Counted from the stretch's first letter, positions 27,201 to 36,411 are shown. The stretch: DNA of 64,000 nucleotides from Bdellovibrionaceae bacterium UBA6502 (GCA_002436415.1 DJMA01000029.1:1-64000), one strand, 5' to 3'. The notes: generated from the sequence alone by a model not told the origin. Numbers and translations: made by a program.

Positions 27201-27709
27201 ACCTATCAAAGTGTCGATCCGCAGCACTAAACCAGCCAAACATTCCAAAGAATTACTTTTCGATGAACTTCGAGAAATCGGAAAAAATCTCTGGAATTTT
27301 AAATAGAGTTAAGAGTATAGGTTGCTCAGACAATGTTAGATACCGAAAATTTAGAACAGACTTCAGAAACCTCTCACTAAATGAAACCCTATTCAATGAA
27401 GCTTCAAAATACAGAATTAAAGAAATCTCCAGAATTAGAAATAAAGAAAAAATGTGTGAAGAAGCAACTTCATATATAGACTTCTTAGAAGAGCAAGTTA
27501 AGTTGACTGTTCGTACAAAAGTAAATATTGATAAAACTGCTCTAGCTATTGAGTTTAAAAAACAAATAAGACCAGAAAAATGGTCAAATTCCTTTATTAA
27601 ATCATGGCTCCTTTACAACAAAAATATCAATAAAATTGAAGACTTGATTAATAGATGTGAAACAGTACAACCAGGAGGAAACTCCCCAGTGAATGGACAA
27701 TCAAGGTGA
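24239..27709 (+). CDS. Large secreted subtilase (S8) 1
   Basis: A 1156-residue secreted serine peptidase. The GTG start is fixed by an in-frame TAG directly before it; no Shine-Dalgarno sits at a useful distance. The signal peptide ends FAFA near residue 21. The S8 triad is intact: D68 in ILDTGIDFSHP, H110 in GHGTHVAG, S321 in GTSMATPQ, with oxyanion N223 in AAGND. The catalytic domain ends near 370. About 790 C-terminal residues follow: a Lys-rich helical middle and a Cys-containing terminal region (HFSCDL, SFCNGG, YCST, SCRKP). Its end lies one base from the stop of a convergent pseudo-metzincin gene. The whole pair is repeated at 54.8-60.3 kb. Confidence 0.9.
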   Translation: MLQTLFTILVCFSCFSFAFARVVSSSIPYQIKNSWWLSSKEAASIFNGSKKFNVQFDNSKPIVIAILDTGIDFSHPYLKNHEFKPENGTAHFNFYTGTNEARDLMDVAGHGTHVAGIVLATIQKANPKANVKFISLKILPDPKPERSSMAIPKVSPNVIRNVSGNIGLYLKEASRYLVKLKKEGVNVLALNASYGGYTYDQNEKEALAFLSRNDILVAAAAGNDAKKLTKMEFTFKNEQGQNLKCIAYSKEKPCPAKIFKNFYPAAYNAELDNIIAVGNVNRNGLLGKSSNFGSSVDIFAPGEDIASSIPGGEYELKTGTSMATPQVTASLALLKSAHPTKTNLEIKRILLDNSIFNDYYVDKSSSASRLNIPYLFKKRATKYSVKSLMKLKPSSFTNDSAKITRDVPCMMSSSNKILCGPEIYRTKILVNGKEQTIAEVLGAKNIERQKAMNLGFLNKGQIIESSLNMTIKSISKNEKIFQLMLKHGFAFSELYHSLGKEFLDKNYSAQVIVPVLSFTEFKENYPPGTRVDRELYAKYIKDIINTPPQFLNRFKSVYLPRLAPDLKVEIGLTKIFPLPLTENLISFIAKNNSPDADAVLKRLPDSFVKKTKDKELILRVKNLKENTPVIALTKKDLKYLDGFNQVDTKADALVSAGLSGAGYRPASKESFEGIKKAFKAAIPIEKVAGIEVRNLDSSKEIQLPNKILNRLESMETALLAVSLTNQKNLAKRVAKTASITKKGKKLLYHALKKDALVLNNEQNIQLDPLKVSANIFRPRAKARERIGEREQKYFKMLLDRFLVGNRSQLLNTVKMKVVPRENSVIDDLPLAQVETQQEKKTLPNSIGQTSEVDKKLDISNQHFSCDLNTFENLLNNVKTHQEEAQHASYFSESFCNGGKNLSLNALQKHLPTLKYYSYCSTIETDKNFEDLLDDGFQQSSCRKPDVTKSCRDRLLERTVEVCNKITGEEFQVWQSEGITAVYPSFFKYLSKCRSAALNQPNIPKNYFSMNFEKSEKISGILNRVKSIGCSDNVRYRKFRTDFRNLSLNETLFNEASKYRIKEISRIRNKEKMCEEATSYIDFLEEQVKLTVRTKVNIDKTALAIEFKKQIRPEKWSNSFIKSWLLYNKNINKIEDLINRCETVQPGGNSPVNGQSR

Positions 27710-27710
27710 G

Positions 27711-29873
27711 TCACATACATTCAGATGGATCGTCCACTAATTTGAAAGGGTTACTTTTAGGTGATTCATATTCTTCAAAATATCCCCAAATATTCCTGGC
27801 CATATACGTCATGTAATCTTCAGTTAAATCACCTGTTTTAGGGTCAATATGCTCATTAGGGCGCATATCACACCTTCCGAATGTTTTTGATGAATCTTCA
27901 AATGACCCTTTTACACAATGCTCTGGATCACACAAATTTGCATAATCCGGCTCAATGGTCCATCCACAACGATATTTTTTCTTTGCCTCAATCCATTTCG
28001 CTTGATGATGTTGGTGCCCTAGAACATGGTACATTGCGTGATCAAAAATTCCTTCTTCAACATGATCCGCAAAAGTTTCCTTATTAATTCGAGAATTACC
28101 CTTAACGGTTTCATTTAGAATCACTATTGGTGGTGCATACAAAATAGCTGGGTCATTGTCTTTATCTCTAAACAGGTAACCTTTGGCTGAATTACGAATC
28201 GTCTGGTCATGAGTTTTATCATCGATTGGTTTACAAAAAACTTTCACCATTGGGGATTCTTCGTATAAGTAGTTTTCACAAACTCGCATTTTTTTACACA
28301 ATTCTTTTAAATCTTCTTTCTTAGCTCCCCAAGTGTCCAAAGCATCTTTTGCTTTCAGAATCTTTTTTCCTCTTTCTGAGTTGAAGAGCTTTGCATACTC
28401 TGCGGACTTATGAATGTGCAAGGCTCTCTCAAATCGAGCCATATGAATATTGCCTTGAAGAGTACTTTCATATTTTTCTCCTTGGACATTACACCACAGA
28501 TTCCCACGGCCTAAAGCAGCGAACTCGCCATCAAACATATCATTACAAGATTCATGTATTAATATGTCGTATACTTCATTATATATAAATCCTTTTGGCG
28601 GAGTTATCTCTTCATCTTCATAGGCAATAATTTCACCAAAGCCGCTCCCAACTTTATTGGCATATTCTTGACTAATCATACAATCAAAACAAGGCTGAGC
28701 ATCACCTTCAGAAATCGCTTTGTCTGCATTACACCAATTCACCCCTGAAGGTAGATCTTCCCCGAAGTCTTTACACCAAAACATCGAATAATGCATACAA
28801 TCAGTATAGTCGAGCTGACTACCATAGGTTCCATCCTCATTTTTGGAACCTCCTACTTTTTGGTAATCCACCCCTTTGCTACCACCTTGACAGCAATCTC
28901 GCGAAGCTCTAAGACAAGACATGTTTTGATTGGGATCAAAATCACCAAAGGAAGTAAAGTACTTCATATATGTAATGTCTTCTCCTGGCGTAAAACCCTT
29001 GAAAGCATTTTTGTAAGGAGATGTTTCTGGGTTTTTAGGGACTTTCCAATTGTTCTTAACTAAATACTCTCGATGCTTTGCTTTTTCACCACTAGAATCT
29101 CTGATAAGACCAATCAGATGTTTTCGAAATTTAAAGCTTTTTTCCGAATTAGCATACCAATAATTTTCAATTCGATCAGCACTAAACAGTTTTGAATCGT
29201 CAAATCGATCTTTAGATTTTTCCTGAGATTCCTTTGAAGCAATCCCTCTACTCTGCCTCTGACCAATAGCCGCCATCAGTGCCTCATTACGATTTCGGAT
29301 TGCTTTACCATAGCTTGCAACGAAATAAGATTCTTTGTCGGTGTATTTATTTTTATCTTTTAAATCTGTGTATAAAGTGCATTTTGCAACTTCATCATTT
29401 TCTTTCAAAGCCTTACAAATAATTTTCTGTTCAAAAAATTTGTCTCCGTCTGTATTGGCAAACTCTACTAACTTTAAGCCATCTCGATTAAACCTTGCCT
29501 TCATATCAACAACACCATCTTCATTAAAGTCACATATTTGAGTTTTTATTCTTCGGGCTTCGCCATAATAAGTCATTTTACAGTTCTGTCGATCTTTAAT
29601 TTGATTTACGATTTTCCGTTCTGATTTTTTTTTCTTAAGAAATTTTTTAAACCCCTCCATGGCAGGGCTTGTAACTTGTTGATTATTAGGATCCTCTGAT
29701 GCAAGACCTCTTATTTTTAATGGTGCAATTGATTGGTTCTTAAAGTAGTCGAATCTCCCTTCTTCAAAATCCTTCACAAACTGTGGTCTCTTGTCTATCG
29801 CACCAGCAAAGACACTGTTCCCCGAAATGAAGAACAAAGTTATAAAAAAAATGGATCCAATTTTTTTAAACAT
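27711..29873 (-). CDS. Secreted metzincin-like pseudoprotease 1
   Basis: A 720-residue exported protein (signal peptide ending VFAG near 24). Residues 100-170 hold Asp-rich calcium-type loops (DFNEDGVVDMKARF, DGDKFFEQK) like EF-hand/dockerin loops. The region 320-410 is Cys-rich (SCLRASRDCCQGG...). The C-terminal domain has HAMYHVLGHQH (H612-H622), which is the metzincin spacing HExxHxxGxxH with Ala613 in place of the catalytic Glu, and a later Cys-x-Met (CDMRPNEH) possibly equivalent to the Met-turn. It should bind zinc but not cleave by the usual mechanism. The gene is convergent with and abuts subtilase 1, and its paralogue at 58.3 kb does the same with subtilase 2; inhibitor, chaperone or immunity roles are possible. 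Confidence 0.7.
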   Translation of the reverse strand: MFKKIGSIFFITLFFISGNSVFAGAIDKRPQFVKDFEEGRFDYFKNQSIAPLKIRGLASEDPNNQQVTSPAMEGFKKFLKKKKSERKIVNQIKDRQNCKMTYYGEARRIKTQICDFNEDGVVDMKARFNRDGLKLVEFANTDGDKFFEQKIICKALKENDEVAKCTLYTDLKDKNKYTDKESYFVASYGKAIRNRNEALMAAIGQRQSRGIASKESQEKSKDRFDDSKLFSADRIENYWYANSEKSFKFRKHLIGLIRDSSGEKAKHREYLVKNNWKVPKNPETSPYKNAFKGFTPGEDITYMKYFTSFGDFDPNQNMSCLRASRDCCQGGSKGVDYQKVGGSKNEDGTYGSQLDYTDCMHYSMFWCKDFGEDLPSGVNWCNADKAISEGDAQPCFDCMISQEYANKVGSGFGEIIAYEDEEITPPKGFIYNEVYDILIHESCNDMFDGEFAALGRGNLWCNVQGEKYESTLQGNIHMARFERALHIHKSAEYAKLFNSERGKKILKAKDALDTWGAKKEDLKELCKKMRVCENYLYEESPMVKVFCKPIDDKTHDQTIRNSAKGYLFRDKDNDPAILYAPPIVILNETVKGNSRINKETFADHVEEGIFDHAMYHVLGHQHHQAKWIEAKKKYRCGWTIEPDYANLCDPEHCVKGSFEDSSKTFGRCDMRPNEHIDPKTGDLTEDYMTYMARNIWGYFEEYESPKSNPFKLVDDPSECM

Positions 29874-30200
29874 AATCTATTAAATTATATCTTATTCAGT
29901 TCGAGATAGCTTTTTATTACAAATTGATGTCAGGATACAAGGCCGAAGGCCAGATAGTTTTTGCCTTATATAATATGATAGAAGCTAATAAAGTATGACA
30001 TTAGTTGGGTTAAGTTTTTTGTTGCCCCAAAAGAATCACTAAGAAGATCAAATCTATAATTCTTCGAAAAAAGTAAGTCGATCTCATGCTGCATTTTTGT
30101 CATTCCTTTGGGCTTAGGACTAGGATTTAGGAAAAGGCGAATGAGTGTACCAGCCAGCTTTTAAGCAAAACACCCTTCACCCAGCGCCCTTTTTTATAAC
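29874..30200. other. Intergenic region, promoter of pseudoprotease 1 expected
   Basis: A 327-bp AT-rich stretch. On the minus strand GATATAATTT about 18 bases before the start codon of the pseudoprotease looks like a -10 box, with no good -35 at the right distance. Otherwise there is nothing recognised. Confidence 0.35.
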
Positions 30201-31640
30201 TTATCTGATTACCCAGATCGTGGGTTTGTCTTCACCTTCTTCGAAAACGTAGCCTTTAAGTAGTAGGCCTCCATTTTGGGTTTTCTCAAAATTCTCCCCT
30301 ACTGCCTGAGTTTCATCGCCTTGTTTTTTGGTAGGATGACGATAGCTTAGCATTGCAGAACTACCTGTTAGGTCTGAAGCAGTAAGCTCCCCTTTTTTAT
30401 TTGTAGAAATCAATATCATGTGAGGCTCGTAGGCAGAATCTTTCAAAAATGCTGCACCGGTAAAGTAATAGGTATCAGTATGAGTATCGAAGTGTGAGTC
30501 GTTAATCTCTATATTAGAGTAGGCTTCTGGAACTTTGAAACTAAGCGTTTTCCCATTGTTAAAGTTTTTATCTCGAGCTAATTTTTGAGTGTTCTCATCC
30601 CACACCAAAGATACAATTTTATGATTAGGGTAATCATTAAAACTTAAAAGGATATTATCGCCAGCACCTCGCCTTACACTGCTTAATTGATGACTAATAA
30701 ACTCATCAGCATTTTCGATTTCAATGGCGCTGTACTCCTTTAAGCCTTCGAAAAACTCATAGGCTACGATCTGGTCTTGGTATTGTTTTTCGCCTGCGCA
30801 CTCTGCACTGGTTCTAAAGCTACCGATTGATAAGAACTTTTCTCTATCGTTAAAAACCCTAGCCTGGCTGACCGAAACTTGTTTTCCCGAGCAGTCTTTA
30901 AATTTTATGTCTATCTTCCCTCTTTCGCCAAGGCCTGATAAAACTGTTTGGTAACTTCCGTCAAAAGCAGTGTTTCCTATAAGGTTTAGCTGAGGGTGAT
31001 GGTAAGGTACTAATCTTGATTGGCCATAAATAGCACCTAGATTTGTATCAAACACAGGAGAAACCGATCTTGCACTTACATAGTTTTTTTGAATATTTAG
31101 TCGATAAATCATATAGGCACTAGGATGAATCAACTGATAATCATCATCATAATTAGCTTCATATTGCACTAATGCGTAAAGCCTATCGAGCTCGTGATCT
31201 TCTGCCCCCCATAGATCTACAATCTGAATGTTTCTAGAAAGGCCCTCAACATCCCTTATGCCAATCAACTTTAAAAGTTTTGGCTGTAAAAGCAGGGAGG
31301 GAAGATCCACTTTAGCCACATAAAAACCTGGCTTTTGATTAGAATAAGGGCCACGTTTTCCGATTTGATAAATACTGTCTCCTAAAGTTACCGATTTAAT
31401 AATTGTGTGACCGCTATCTAATGGAAAAACCAAGGGCATTTTGTGATGTTCTAACCAGTTTTTTGCTACCAAGCTCTTTGCCAATGGCTCAGACTCAGAA
31501 CAATCAACTTTGCATGGGGTATTGTCTGCCGTAACTGGTAGTGGCCACTCGTTTTTATTCTTACTACACGCAATGAAGCACAAAAAACTTAGACCGATTA
31601 CAGTAATTTTTTTTAGATCATTAATGGTGGTTTTACTCAT
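30201..31640 (-). CDS. Lipoprotein of unknown function
   Basis: A 479-residue lipoprotein with lipobox FIAC (Cys at about 25), followed by a Cys pair (CKVDC). The mature part is beta-rich with spaced segments such as KSVTLGDSIYQIGKRG, LYALVQYEANYD and HYFTGAAFL-like strands, a pattern compatible with a beta-propeller. No repeat is regular enough to name. It is likely anchored in the outer membrane or periplasm. It is a single gene, not tightly linked to neighbours. Confidence 0.65.
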   Translation of the reverse strand: MSKTTINDLKKITVIGLSFLCFIACSKNKNEWPLPVTADNTPCKVDCSESEPLAKSLVAKNWLEHHKMPLVFPLDSGHTIIKSVTLGDSIYQIGKRGPYSNQKPGFYVAKVDLPSLLLQPKLLKLIGIRDVEGLSRNIQIVDLWGAEDHELDRLYALVQYEANYDDDYQLIHPSAYMIYRLNIQKNYVSARSVSPVFDTNLGAIYGQSRLVPYHHPQLNLIGNTAFDGSYQTVLSGLGERGKIDIKFKDCSGKQVSVSQARVFNDREKFLSIGSFRTSAECAGEKQYQDQIVAYEFFEGLKEYSAIEIENADEFISHQLSSVRRGAGDNILLSFNDYPNHKIVSLVWDENTQKLARDKNFNNGKTLSFKVPEAYSNIEINDSHFDTHTDTYYFTGAAFLKDSAYEPHMILISTNKKGELTASDLTGSSAMLSYRHPTKKQGDETQAVGENFEKTQNGGLLLKGYVFEEGEDKPTIWVIR

Positions 31641-31934
31641 TGATTTCCTCCGATTCTATTCAAGGAATTCTTAGAGCAATGTAGGTGCCAGGTAGGAGTT
31701 TTTATTTTTATAATAATTTTAGGTATTTAGCTATTGGGATTAGTTGATAACATATCCAAAATATTGGATTTGAACTGTAGTTTTCTATATTTGTGGACTT
31801 TATATATTTAGGCTGGTTGGTGACTTTTTTACTAGCCTGAGTTCTACTTAAGGTAACGATGCTCGCTTAATTAATGCTAGCCGATTTAATTTTGATTTTT
31901 TAAAGCCACCAATCAAGAAATAGGATTTTGGTAC

Positions 31935-33209
31935 ATGAATACTTTAACAGAAACACTCCGTTCCTTTGGTGTCTATCGAGTCTTTTTTTCGAGTGTCATA
32001 CAATATAACTCGATTTGTTTTCGAGTTATTGGCGGTTTGATGTATCCCAACCTTCTAAAGAGTGTGGCATTTGTAACGGCTTTAGAGTTTTTCTTAAACT
32101 CCCTACTTGAGCTACCATTTGGCAAGCTGTCTGACAAATATGGCCGTGCGAGGTTGGCTATTTTGGGTGTTTTTTTGGTAGCACTCGGAAGTTTGTGTTT
32201 ATATTTTGCGTTCTTAAATCATGAAAATACTCAACTAGCTTATTATTTTTTAACTTTAAATGCGTTGTTTATTGGAGTTGGTAAACCTTTGTATTCAGGC
32301 TCTGTTGAGTCCTTTTATCAATCTGTTTTGAATTGCTATAAAAGCTCTACTGAAGACGAAAAAATAATATCGAATAGTCTATCAGCGAGTTCACACTATG
32401 GAAGGTTTGTCCCAATTGTTTTTGTCTTACTGGCTTTTACCTCTTTAATTTGTTTTGAAAACTTAGGTGTACTGAGTTTATGTTTTCTTGTTTCATTTAC
32501 TTTTTTTATTAGTATGTCAATTAAGCTTTGGATTGACTATAGGAAGGCTTCAAAAATTAAGGGTTTTGTAGATGCTAGTGAGTCACTAATCACTGATTTT
32601 GAGCCTCGTATTACTGACAAGAAACTATTTTTATACTCGAGTGTCGTTAACTTAATAACGATGTTAATCGCTATGTTGAATTTAGGTTATTACATACTTT
32701 CACTAGGGCGACATATTAGCCTAGATTCAATTGAGCAATATTTTTCTTTTGCTGTTTATATGATTGGTATAATGGGACTTGGCTGGGTTTTATCAGCGTC
32801 TCTCCTTCCAAAATTAGCAACAAAGCTTTTGAAGCCCGTGCAAAATCAGGTGTTTTTTGGATTACTTCTCTGTACCAACCTAGCGTACTACTTCTTAAAA
32901 ATACCAAAAGAAATTGAGTTACTATCGGTATACTTGATCGGATACGGTGCGATTTTTCAGCTTAGCTTTTCTGGCTTAATGAACTCTGCCAGAAACATAT
33001 CTCTTGATGTTTCCAAAAAAGAACATTTTGCGGCAAACTTGAGCCTTCAAAACATTCCATCATTTATTGCCGTTGCATTAGCCTCTTCAATTATTGCTTT
33101 TAACTTTAACGGAGCTCTATCACTAGAGTATAACTACTTGGTCATATCTACTTTAGCGGCGATTGGACTCATTTACAGTCTGTTTGTTGGGTGGCAGAAT
33201 GCGAAGTAA
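31935..33209 (+). CDS. MFS transporter
   Basis: A 424-residue membrane protein with about 12 hydrophobic helices. The MFS motif A loop after helix 2 reads GKLSDKYGRARL, matching G-x-L-x-D-x-x-G-R/K. A longer hydrophilic loop near 200-220 separates the two six-helix halves. The ATG at 31935 has only a weak upstream AGGA. The substrate is unknown. It is followed 31 bp later by the first copy of the terminal-inverted-repeat element. Confidence 0.85.
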   Translation: MNTLTETLRSFGVYRVFFSSVIQYNSICFRVIGGLMYPNLLKSVAFVTALEFFLNSLLELPFGKLSDKYGRARLAILGVFLVALGSLCLYFAFLNHENTQLAYYFLTLNALFIGVGKPLYSGSVESFYQSVLNCYKSSTEDEKIISNSLSASSHYGRFVPIVFVLLAFTSLICFENLGVLSLCFLVSFTFFISMSIKLWIDYRKASKIKGFVDASESLITDFEPRITDKKLFLYSSVVNLITMLIAMLNLGYYILSLGRHISLDSIEQYFSFAVYMIGIMGLGWVLSASLLPKLATKLLKPVQNQVFFGLLLCTNLAYYFLKIPKEIELLSVYLIGYGAIFQLSFSGLMNSARNISLDVSKKEHFAANLSLQNIPSFIAVALASSIIAFNFNGALSLEYNYLVISTLAAIGLIYSLFVGWQNAK

Positions 33210-33240
33210 GTTAAGACATCTGATTGAGTTTAAGATCTAG

Positions 33241-33449
33241 GGCGACACGCGACTTTTTCTTGGCTTGGTACTCTTCTTTCAGAATTGAGCTAGTTCAAAA
33301 AAACTGTGCGAGTTAAGAGCTTTCGAATTCCTTCGTGCTTATTATTTTTAATTTCTTAATCTATCCAACTAAGCTTGTGCAGGCGCCTATGATGCATGAC
33401 CTATTACCGTTGCGATTACGCGGCTGCTAGGAAAAAGTCGCGTGTCGCC
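33241..33449 (+). mobile_element. MITE-like element, copy 1
   Basis: 209 bp with perfect 19-bp terminal inverted repeats: GGCGACACGCGACTTTTTC at the left and its exact complement at the right. It has no coding capacity. The interior shares blocks with the other copies (GAGCTAGTTCAAAA, CCTATGATGCATGACCTATTACCG, ATTACGCGGCTGCTA). No target-site duplication is evident. Confidence 0.75.
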
Positions 33450-33492
33450 TTTTTTCAGTCATGTGGCCTGTCTAGATTTGACTTTATCTCCC

Positions 33493-34029
33493 CTACTTGT
33501 AAGTTCCTCTTATTGGATAGTTATTATTTGGATCTCTAATCCAATTCAATCCTGAAAGTAGTGCGCTTAATTCAGGTCTAACAAAAGGGTTGTTTGATAT
33601 ATCAACAACATGAAGATTAAAATCTTCATTTACAACGAATAGTCCGGGTTCAGCAAAGGGGCGATCTGTTTCTTGTGGAGATCTAGGGTTAGAAATATAA
33701 ACTCCCAACTCTTGCATTTGCTCTATAGAGAGATCATAACCAACATCAAATGTTAGTCCTAACTTATCCTGAGCTTGGGCCTTAGCCTTTTCTTCAGTAT
33801 CAGCCGAAACGGCAACAATGTCTACGCCAGTATCTAGGAAAGCCTCTTTCATTTCAGCGATTGCAGCTAAATACTTTGTGCATAGTGGACAATGTTTTCC
33901 TCTATAAACGACAACCATCTGCCAAGTTGCTCCATTCTTTGGAACTCCTAAAGTTATCTCTTCTCCATTAAGTGTTTTAACATTTATCTTAGGAAACTTA
34001 TCTCCCGCTGCTAACTTATTTTTGCTCAT
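33493..34029 (-). CDS. Peroxiredoxin-like AhpC/TSA family protein
   Basis: A 178-residue soluble thioredoxin-fold protein. The N-terminal GDKFPKINVKTLNGEE and the active-site strand VVVYRGKHCPLCTKYL place it in the peroxiredoxin-like (AhpC/TSA) group, with a CxxC pair (C48, C51) rather than the single peroxidatic Cys of PxxxTxxC. It probably reduces peroxides or disulfides. Its start overlaps the stop of the upstream oxidoreductase gene by one base (TAATG), so the two are coupled and probably controlled by the divergent HxlR regulator. Confidence 0.85.
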   Translation of the reverse strand: MSKNKLAAGDKFPKINVKTLNGEEITLGVPKNGATWQMVVVYRGKHCPLCTKYLAAIAEMKEAFLDTGVDIVAVSADTEEKAKAQAQDKLGLTFDVGYDLSIEQMQELGVYISNPRSPQETDRPFAEPGLFVVNEDFNLHVVDISNNPFVRPELSALLSGLNWIRDPNNNYPIRGTYK

Positions 34030-34613
34030 TATAATACCTCACTTAAATGTTTTTCTAATCTTTTGAAATCATTTTCAATATCTGCATTTTTCATAACGTC
34101 ATAACAAACAAAGGTTGGTAATGGTTTCATCCCAAAGAATCTAAAATTCATATGCTGTGGGAAAAATAGATCATCAACACTCTTTCCTTGAAACAGATAT
34201 TCTTTTTCGTCATTAAATGACTCTTCTGGTGCATTAAAAGTTAAAGACATCATATAGTTCGTGTTTTGTAGTAAACCGCCTGCACCATAGTTTTTCTTGG
34301 GAGCTTCTTCAGATCGACCATCATTTTGAGAAAGCTTACCAAACATTCCTGCGGTATAAACTTCATCCATATACTTTTTAAAACTCCAAGGAAAGCCCAT
34401 CCAATTAACTGGGGACTGAAGAATTACAAGATCTGCCCAGACATGCTTATCAAGCTCTTCTTCAACATCCCAATCATCTTTCATTGTTGTCGTTTTAATT
34501 TCATAACCTTTAGAGCTGAGAAAATTTGTGATTTTATCCACAAGAGCTTTATTCAATTCCCCCTTAGCAAACGGGTACTCTTGGTGTGCATTAATAACTA
34601 AGGCTTTTTTCAT
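34029..34613 (-). CDS. NAD(P)H-dependent flavodoxin-fold oxidoreductase, MdaB/KefF-like
   Basis: A 194-residue flavodoxin-fold quinone reductase. The ATG at 34613 is chosen (GGAG upstream); an ATG eight codons earlier has no ribosome site. KKALVINAHQEYP is the phosphate-binding loop after strand 1. WADLVILQSPVNWMGFPWSFKKYMDEVYTAGMFG is the signature of the MdaB/NQO1-like family. Such enzymes make two-electron reductions of quinones or nitro compounds. It is the first gene of a two-gene operon with the peroxiredoxin-like gene, divergent from an HxlR regulator: a typical electrophile or quinone stress arrangement. Confidence 0.88.
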   Translation of the reverse strand: MKKALVINAHQEYPFAKGELNKALVDKITNFLSSKGYEIKTTTMKDDWDVEEELDKHVWADLVILQSPVNWMGFPWSFKKYMDEVYTAGMFGKLSQNDGRSEEAPKKNYGAGGLLQNTNYMMSLTFNAPEESFNDEKEYLFQGKSVDDLFFPQHMNFRFFGMKPLPTFVCYDVMKNADIENDFKRLEKHLSEVL

Positions 34614-34661
34614 TTTGATCTCCATATTTGATAACAATTCGTATACATGCTAATATAAACC

Positions 34662-34684
34662 ACTGGTATAAAACATCAACCAGT
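34662..34684. promoter_or_regulatory. Candidate HxlR operator
   Basis: ACTGG (34662-34666) and CCAGT (34680-34684) are inverted, each followed or preceded by TATA, and a third GTATAC lies at 34641-34646. This lies in the 98-bp divergent promoter region between the oxidoreductase and the HxlR gene, so it is a natural binding site for that regulator. Confidence 0.45.
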
Positions 34685-34711
34685 ATACTTTTAGTAACCA
34701 CGAGAGTTTAA

Positions 34712-35077
34712 ATGAAAAAATCGGATAAACGCCCAGAAACAAACAGAAAAAGAAAAAAGACGGTACAAAAATCCTGTGCTGAGCCATGTCCCATAGAAAG
34801 GGGAATGCGCCTCATAGGTGGAAAATGGAAAGGTTCAATCTTATGGCACCTCAAAGACGAACCTATTCGATTCAATGAACTATCAAGACTTTTAGGTGGT
34901 GCTAGCAAGAAAATATTAAATGAACGGCTCAAAGAGATGGAAGAAAATGGCCTTCTTAAAAGAGTCGTCATTAGTGATAGACCAATTGCCGTCTCTTACG
35001 AGTTAACCAGTTTTGGGAAAACCGCTTTAAATATTTTAGATCAATTAAAAAACTGGTGTGAAGACAATAACCTGTAA
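34712..35077 (+). CDS. HxlR-family transcriptional regulator
   Basis: A 121-residue winged-helix protein. CPIERGMRLIGGKWKGSILWHLKDEPIRFNELSRLLGGASKKILNERLKEMEENGLLKR is the HxlR signature, with the N-terminal Cys (C22, C26) ahead of the first helix that often senses electrophiles in this family (YodB/HypR type). The Lys/Arg-rich N-terminal tail is longer than usual. It is divergent from the quinone-reductase/peroxiredoxin operon and probably represses it. Confidence 0.92.
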   Translation: MKKSDKRPETNRKRKKTVQKSCAEPCPIERGMRLIGGKWKGSILWHLKDEPIRFNELSRLLGGASKKILNERLKEMEENGLLKRVVISDRPIAVSYELTSFGKTALNILDQLKNWCEDNNL

Positions 35078-35174
35078 AATTCCTTAACTGTGAGTTACTA
35101 GACGAACACCTCTTTAGCGCTTATTCCCCAATATTTGTAAGTTCCAAAGTTCGTCCCGCTGTGGCTATGGCTAG

Positions 35175-35321
35175 GGCGACACTCGACTTTTTCAAATCAC
35201 ATGCGTCATGTTGGCTTGGTACTTTTCTTCAGCTATCCAACTAAGCTTGCACAGGCCCCTATGATGCATGACCTATTACCGTTGGGATTACGCGGCTGCT
35301 ACGAAAAAGTCGCGTGTCGCC
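35175..35321 (+). mobile_element. MITE-like element, copy 2 (internally deleted)
   Basis: 147 bp with 19-bp terminal repeats differing at one position (left GGCGACACTCGACTTTTTC). It keeps the right-hand interior block CCCCTATGATGCATGACC and ATTACGCGGCTGCTA but lacks the middle present in copies 1, 3 and 5. It lies in the 385-bp gap before the next gene, which holds nothing else recognised. Confidence 0.7.
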
Positions 35322-35462
35322 TTTAAAAAACTGTACAAAGGTTTTACGTTTTTGGCTTTGAGACTAGAGTATTTACAAACCCGCTAACTTAAGCCCAAGT
35401 TGAAGACATATAAGTGTTATAAATATCGATATATATTTATCAATTTAATTTGTTGAGGAATT

Positions 35463-36386
35463 ATGAATTACGTTTTTCTGTCTTTACTTGTTGTTTTGGG
35501 TGTTCACTCTTTTTCTTACGCTGACACTTCTGATTTGTGCCCTGGTCAAGAGGGCTACTATTTTACTAACTACAAAATACGAAATCCCACAAAGGGAGGC
35601 TTTGTTTCCTATGATGCCACTGTGGATGAGTCGGGTGAAAATGTTTACATCGGAAAAAATGCTGCTGTCTGTGATTTTGCCAGTGTTGAAGGGGAAGTTA
35701 AAATTTCAGGAAAAACAGTTCTAAGAGACTACGCAAGCGTAAGTGGAAGAAATATTGAGGTAAGTGGAAATATCGTGCTTGCTGGCAAAGTTAGGGTCAG
35801 AAGCAATGCTATAATTAGAGGAAGCGGAAGCCTAGACACTGGTGAATATAAAGACGACTCCTATTTTTTAGAAGAACAACAAAGTAGTGGTGCTCGTATA
35901 AAGAATCTTTTCCCCATTAAAACAAAAATGTATCACCGTTCAGGAAATGGAGGGGTTCCAAGCGAGAAATGGAGCACTACAGAAATCACAAAATTTCAAG
36001 AAGTGGCTAACTCTCGAAAAAATGGCTGTGTGTTTGATGTAAGTATAGAGACAAAATATATAGATACCTCTTGTGAGAAGGATAAATTCGAACAATTTAG
36101 CTTTCGTGTAGATTTTGGAAGAGATATTTCCGATGTTAATCGATTTCACGCTTCGGGTGGTACCAACTTCGTCAAAGTTAATTTTAACGAAGCTACTTTT
36201 AATCCTTCTTTTAACTATTTCAAAAGATCTAGCTATGCTCCAAACTGCGAAGCTACAAAGGCGAACTTTAACGAAGCAAAACATAAATTTGTAGATTGGG
36301 GAATTACACTGTTTTACAGCACCGATAACACAGAACTACAAAACTTTAAAAGTAAGTTAGTAGAGGCCATTCAAACTTGTAGATAG
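35463..36386 (+). CDS. Secreted protein with left-handed beta-helix-like repeats
   Basis: A 307-residue exported protein with a signal peptide ending SYA near residue 20 and a TTGAGGA ribosome site. Residues about 60-120 run NVYIGKNAAVCDFASVEG, VKISGKTVLRDYASVSG, IEVSGNIVLAGKVRVRS, NAIIRGSGSL. This is hexapeptide-like periodicity of a short left-handed beta-helix (the bactofilin or transferase-hexapeptide style). The remaining 180 residues have Cys pairs (CVFDV, TSCEKD, NCEAT). No catalytic motif is visible. A surface structural or binding role is possible. Confidence 0.65.
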   Translation: MNYVFLSLLVVLGVHSFSYADTSDLCPGQEGYYFTNYKIRNPTKGGFVSYDATVDESGENVYIGKNAAVCDFASVEGEVKISGKTVLRDYASVSGRNIEVSGNIVLAGKVRVRSNAIIRGSGSLDTGEYKDDSYFLEEQQSSGARIKNLFPIKTKMYHRSGNGGVPSEKWSTTEITKFQEVANSRKNGCVFDVSIETKYIDTSCEKDKFEQFSFRVDFGRDISDVNRFHASGGTNFVKVNFNEATFNPSFNYFKRSSYAPNCEATKANFNEAKHKFVDWGITLFYSTDNTELQNFKSKLVEAIQTCR

Positions 36387-36388
36387 TA

Positions 36389-36411
36389 GTTGGGTGCCTG
36401 GCACCTTTTGG
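36389..36411 (+). repeat. REP-like palindromic motif, copy 1
   Basis: GTTGGGTGCCTGGCACCTTTTGG lies directly after the stop of the preceding gene. The core GGTGCCTGGCACC is palindromic. Near-identical copies occur at 39096-39118 and, inverted, at 44707-44729. Confidence 0.6.
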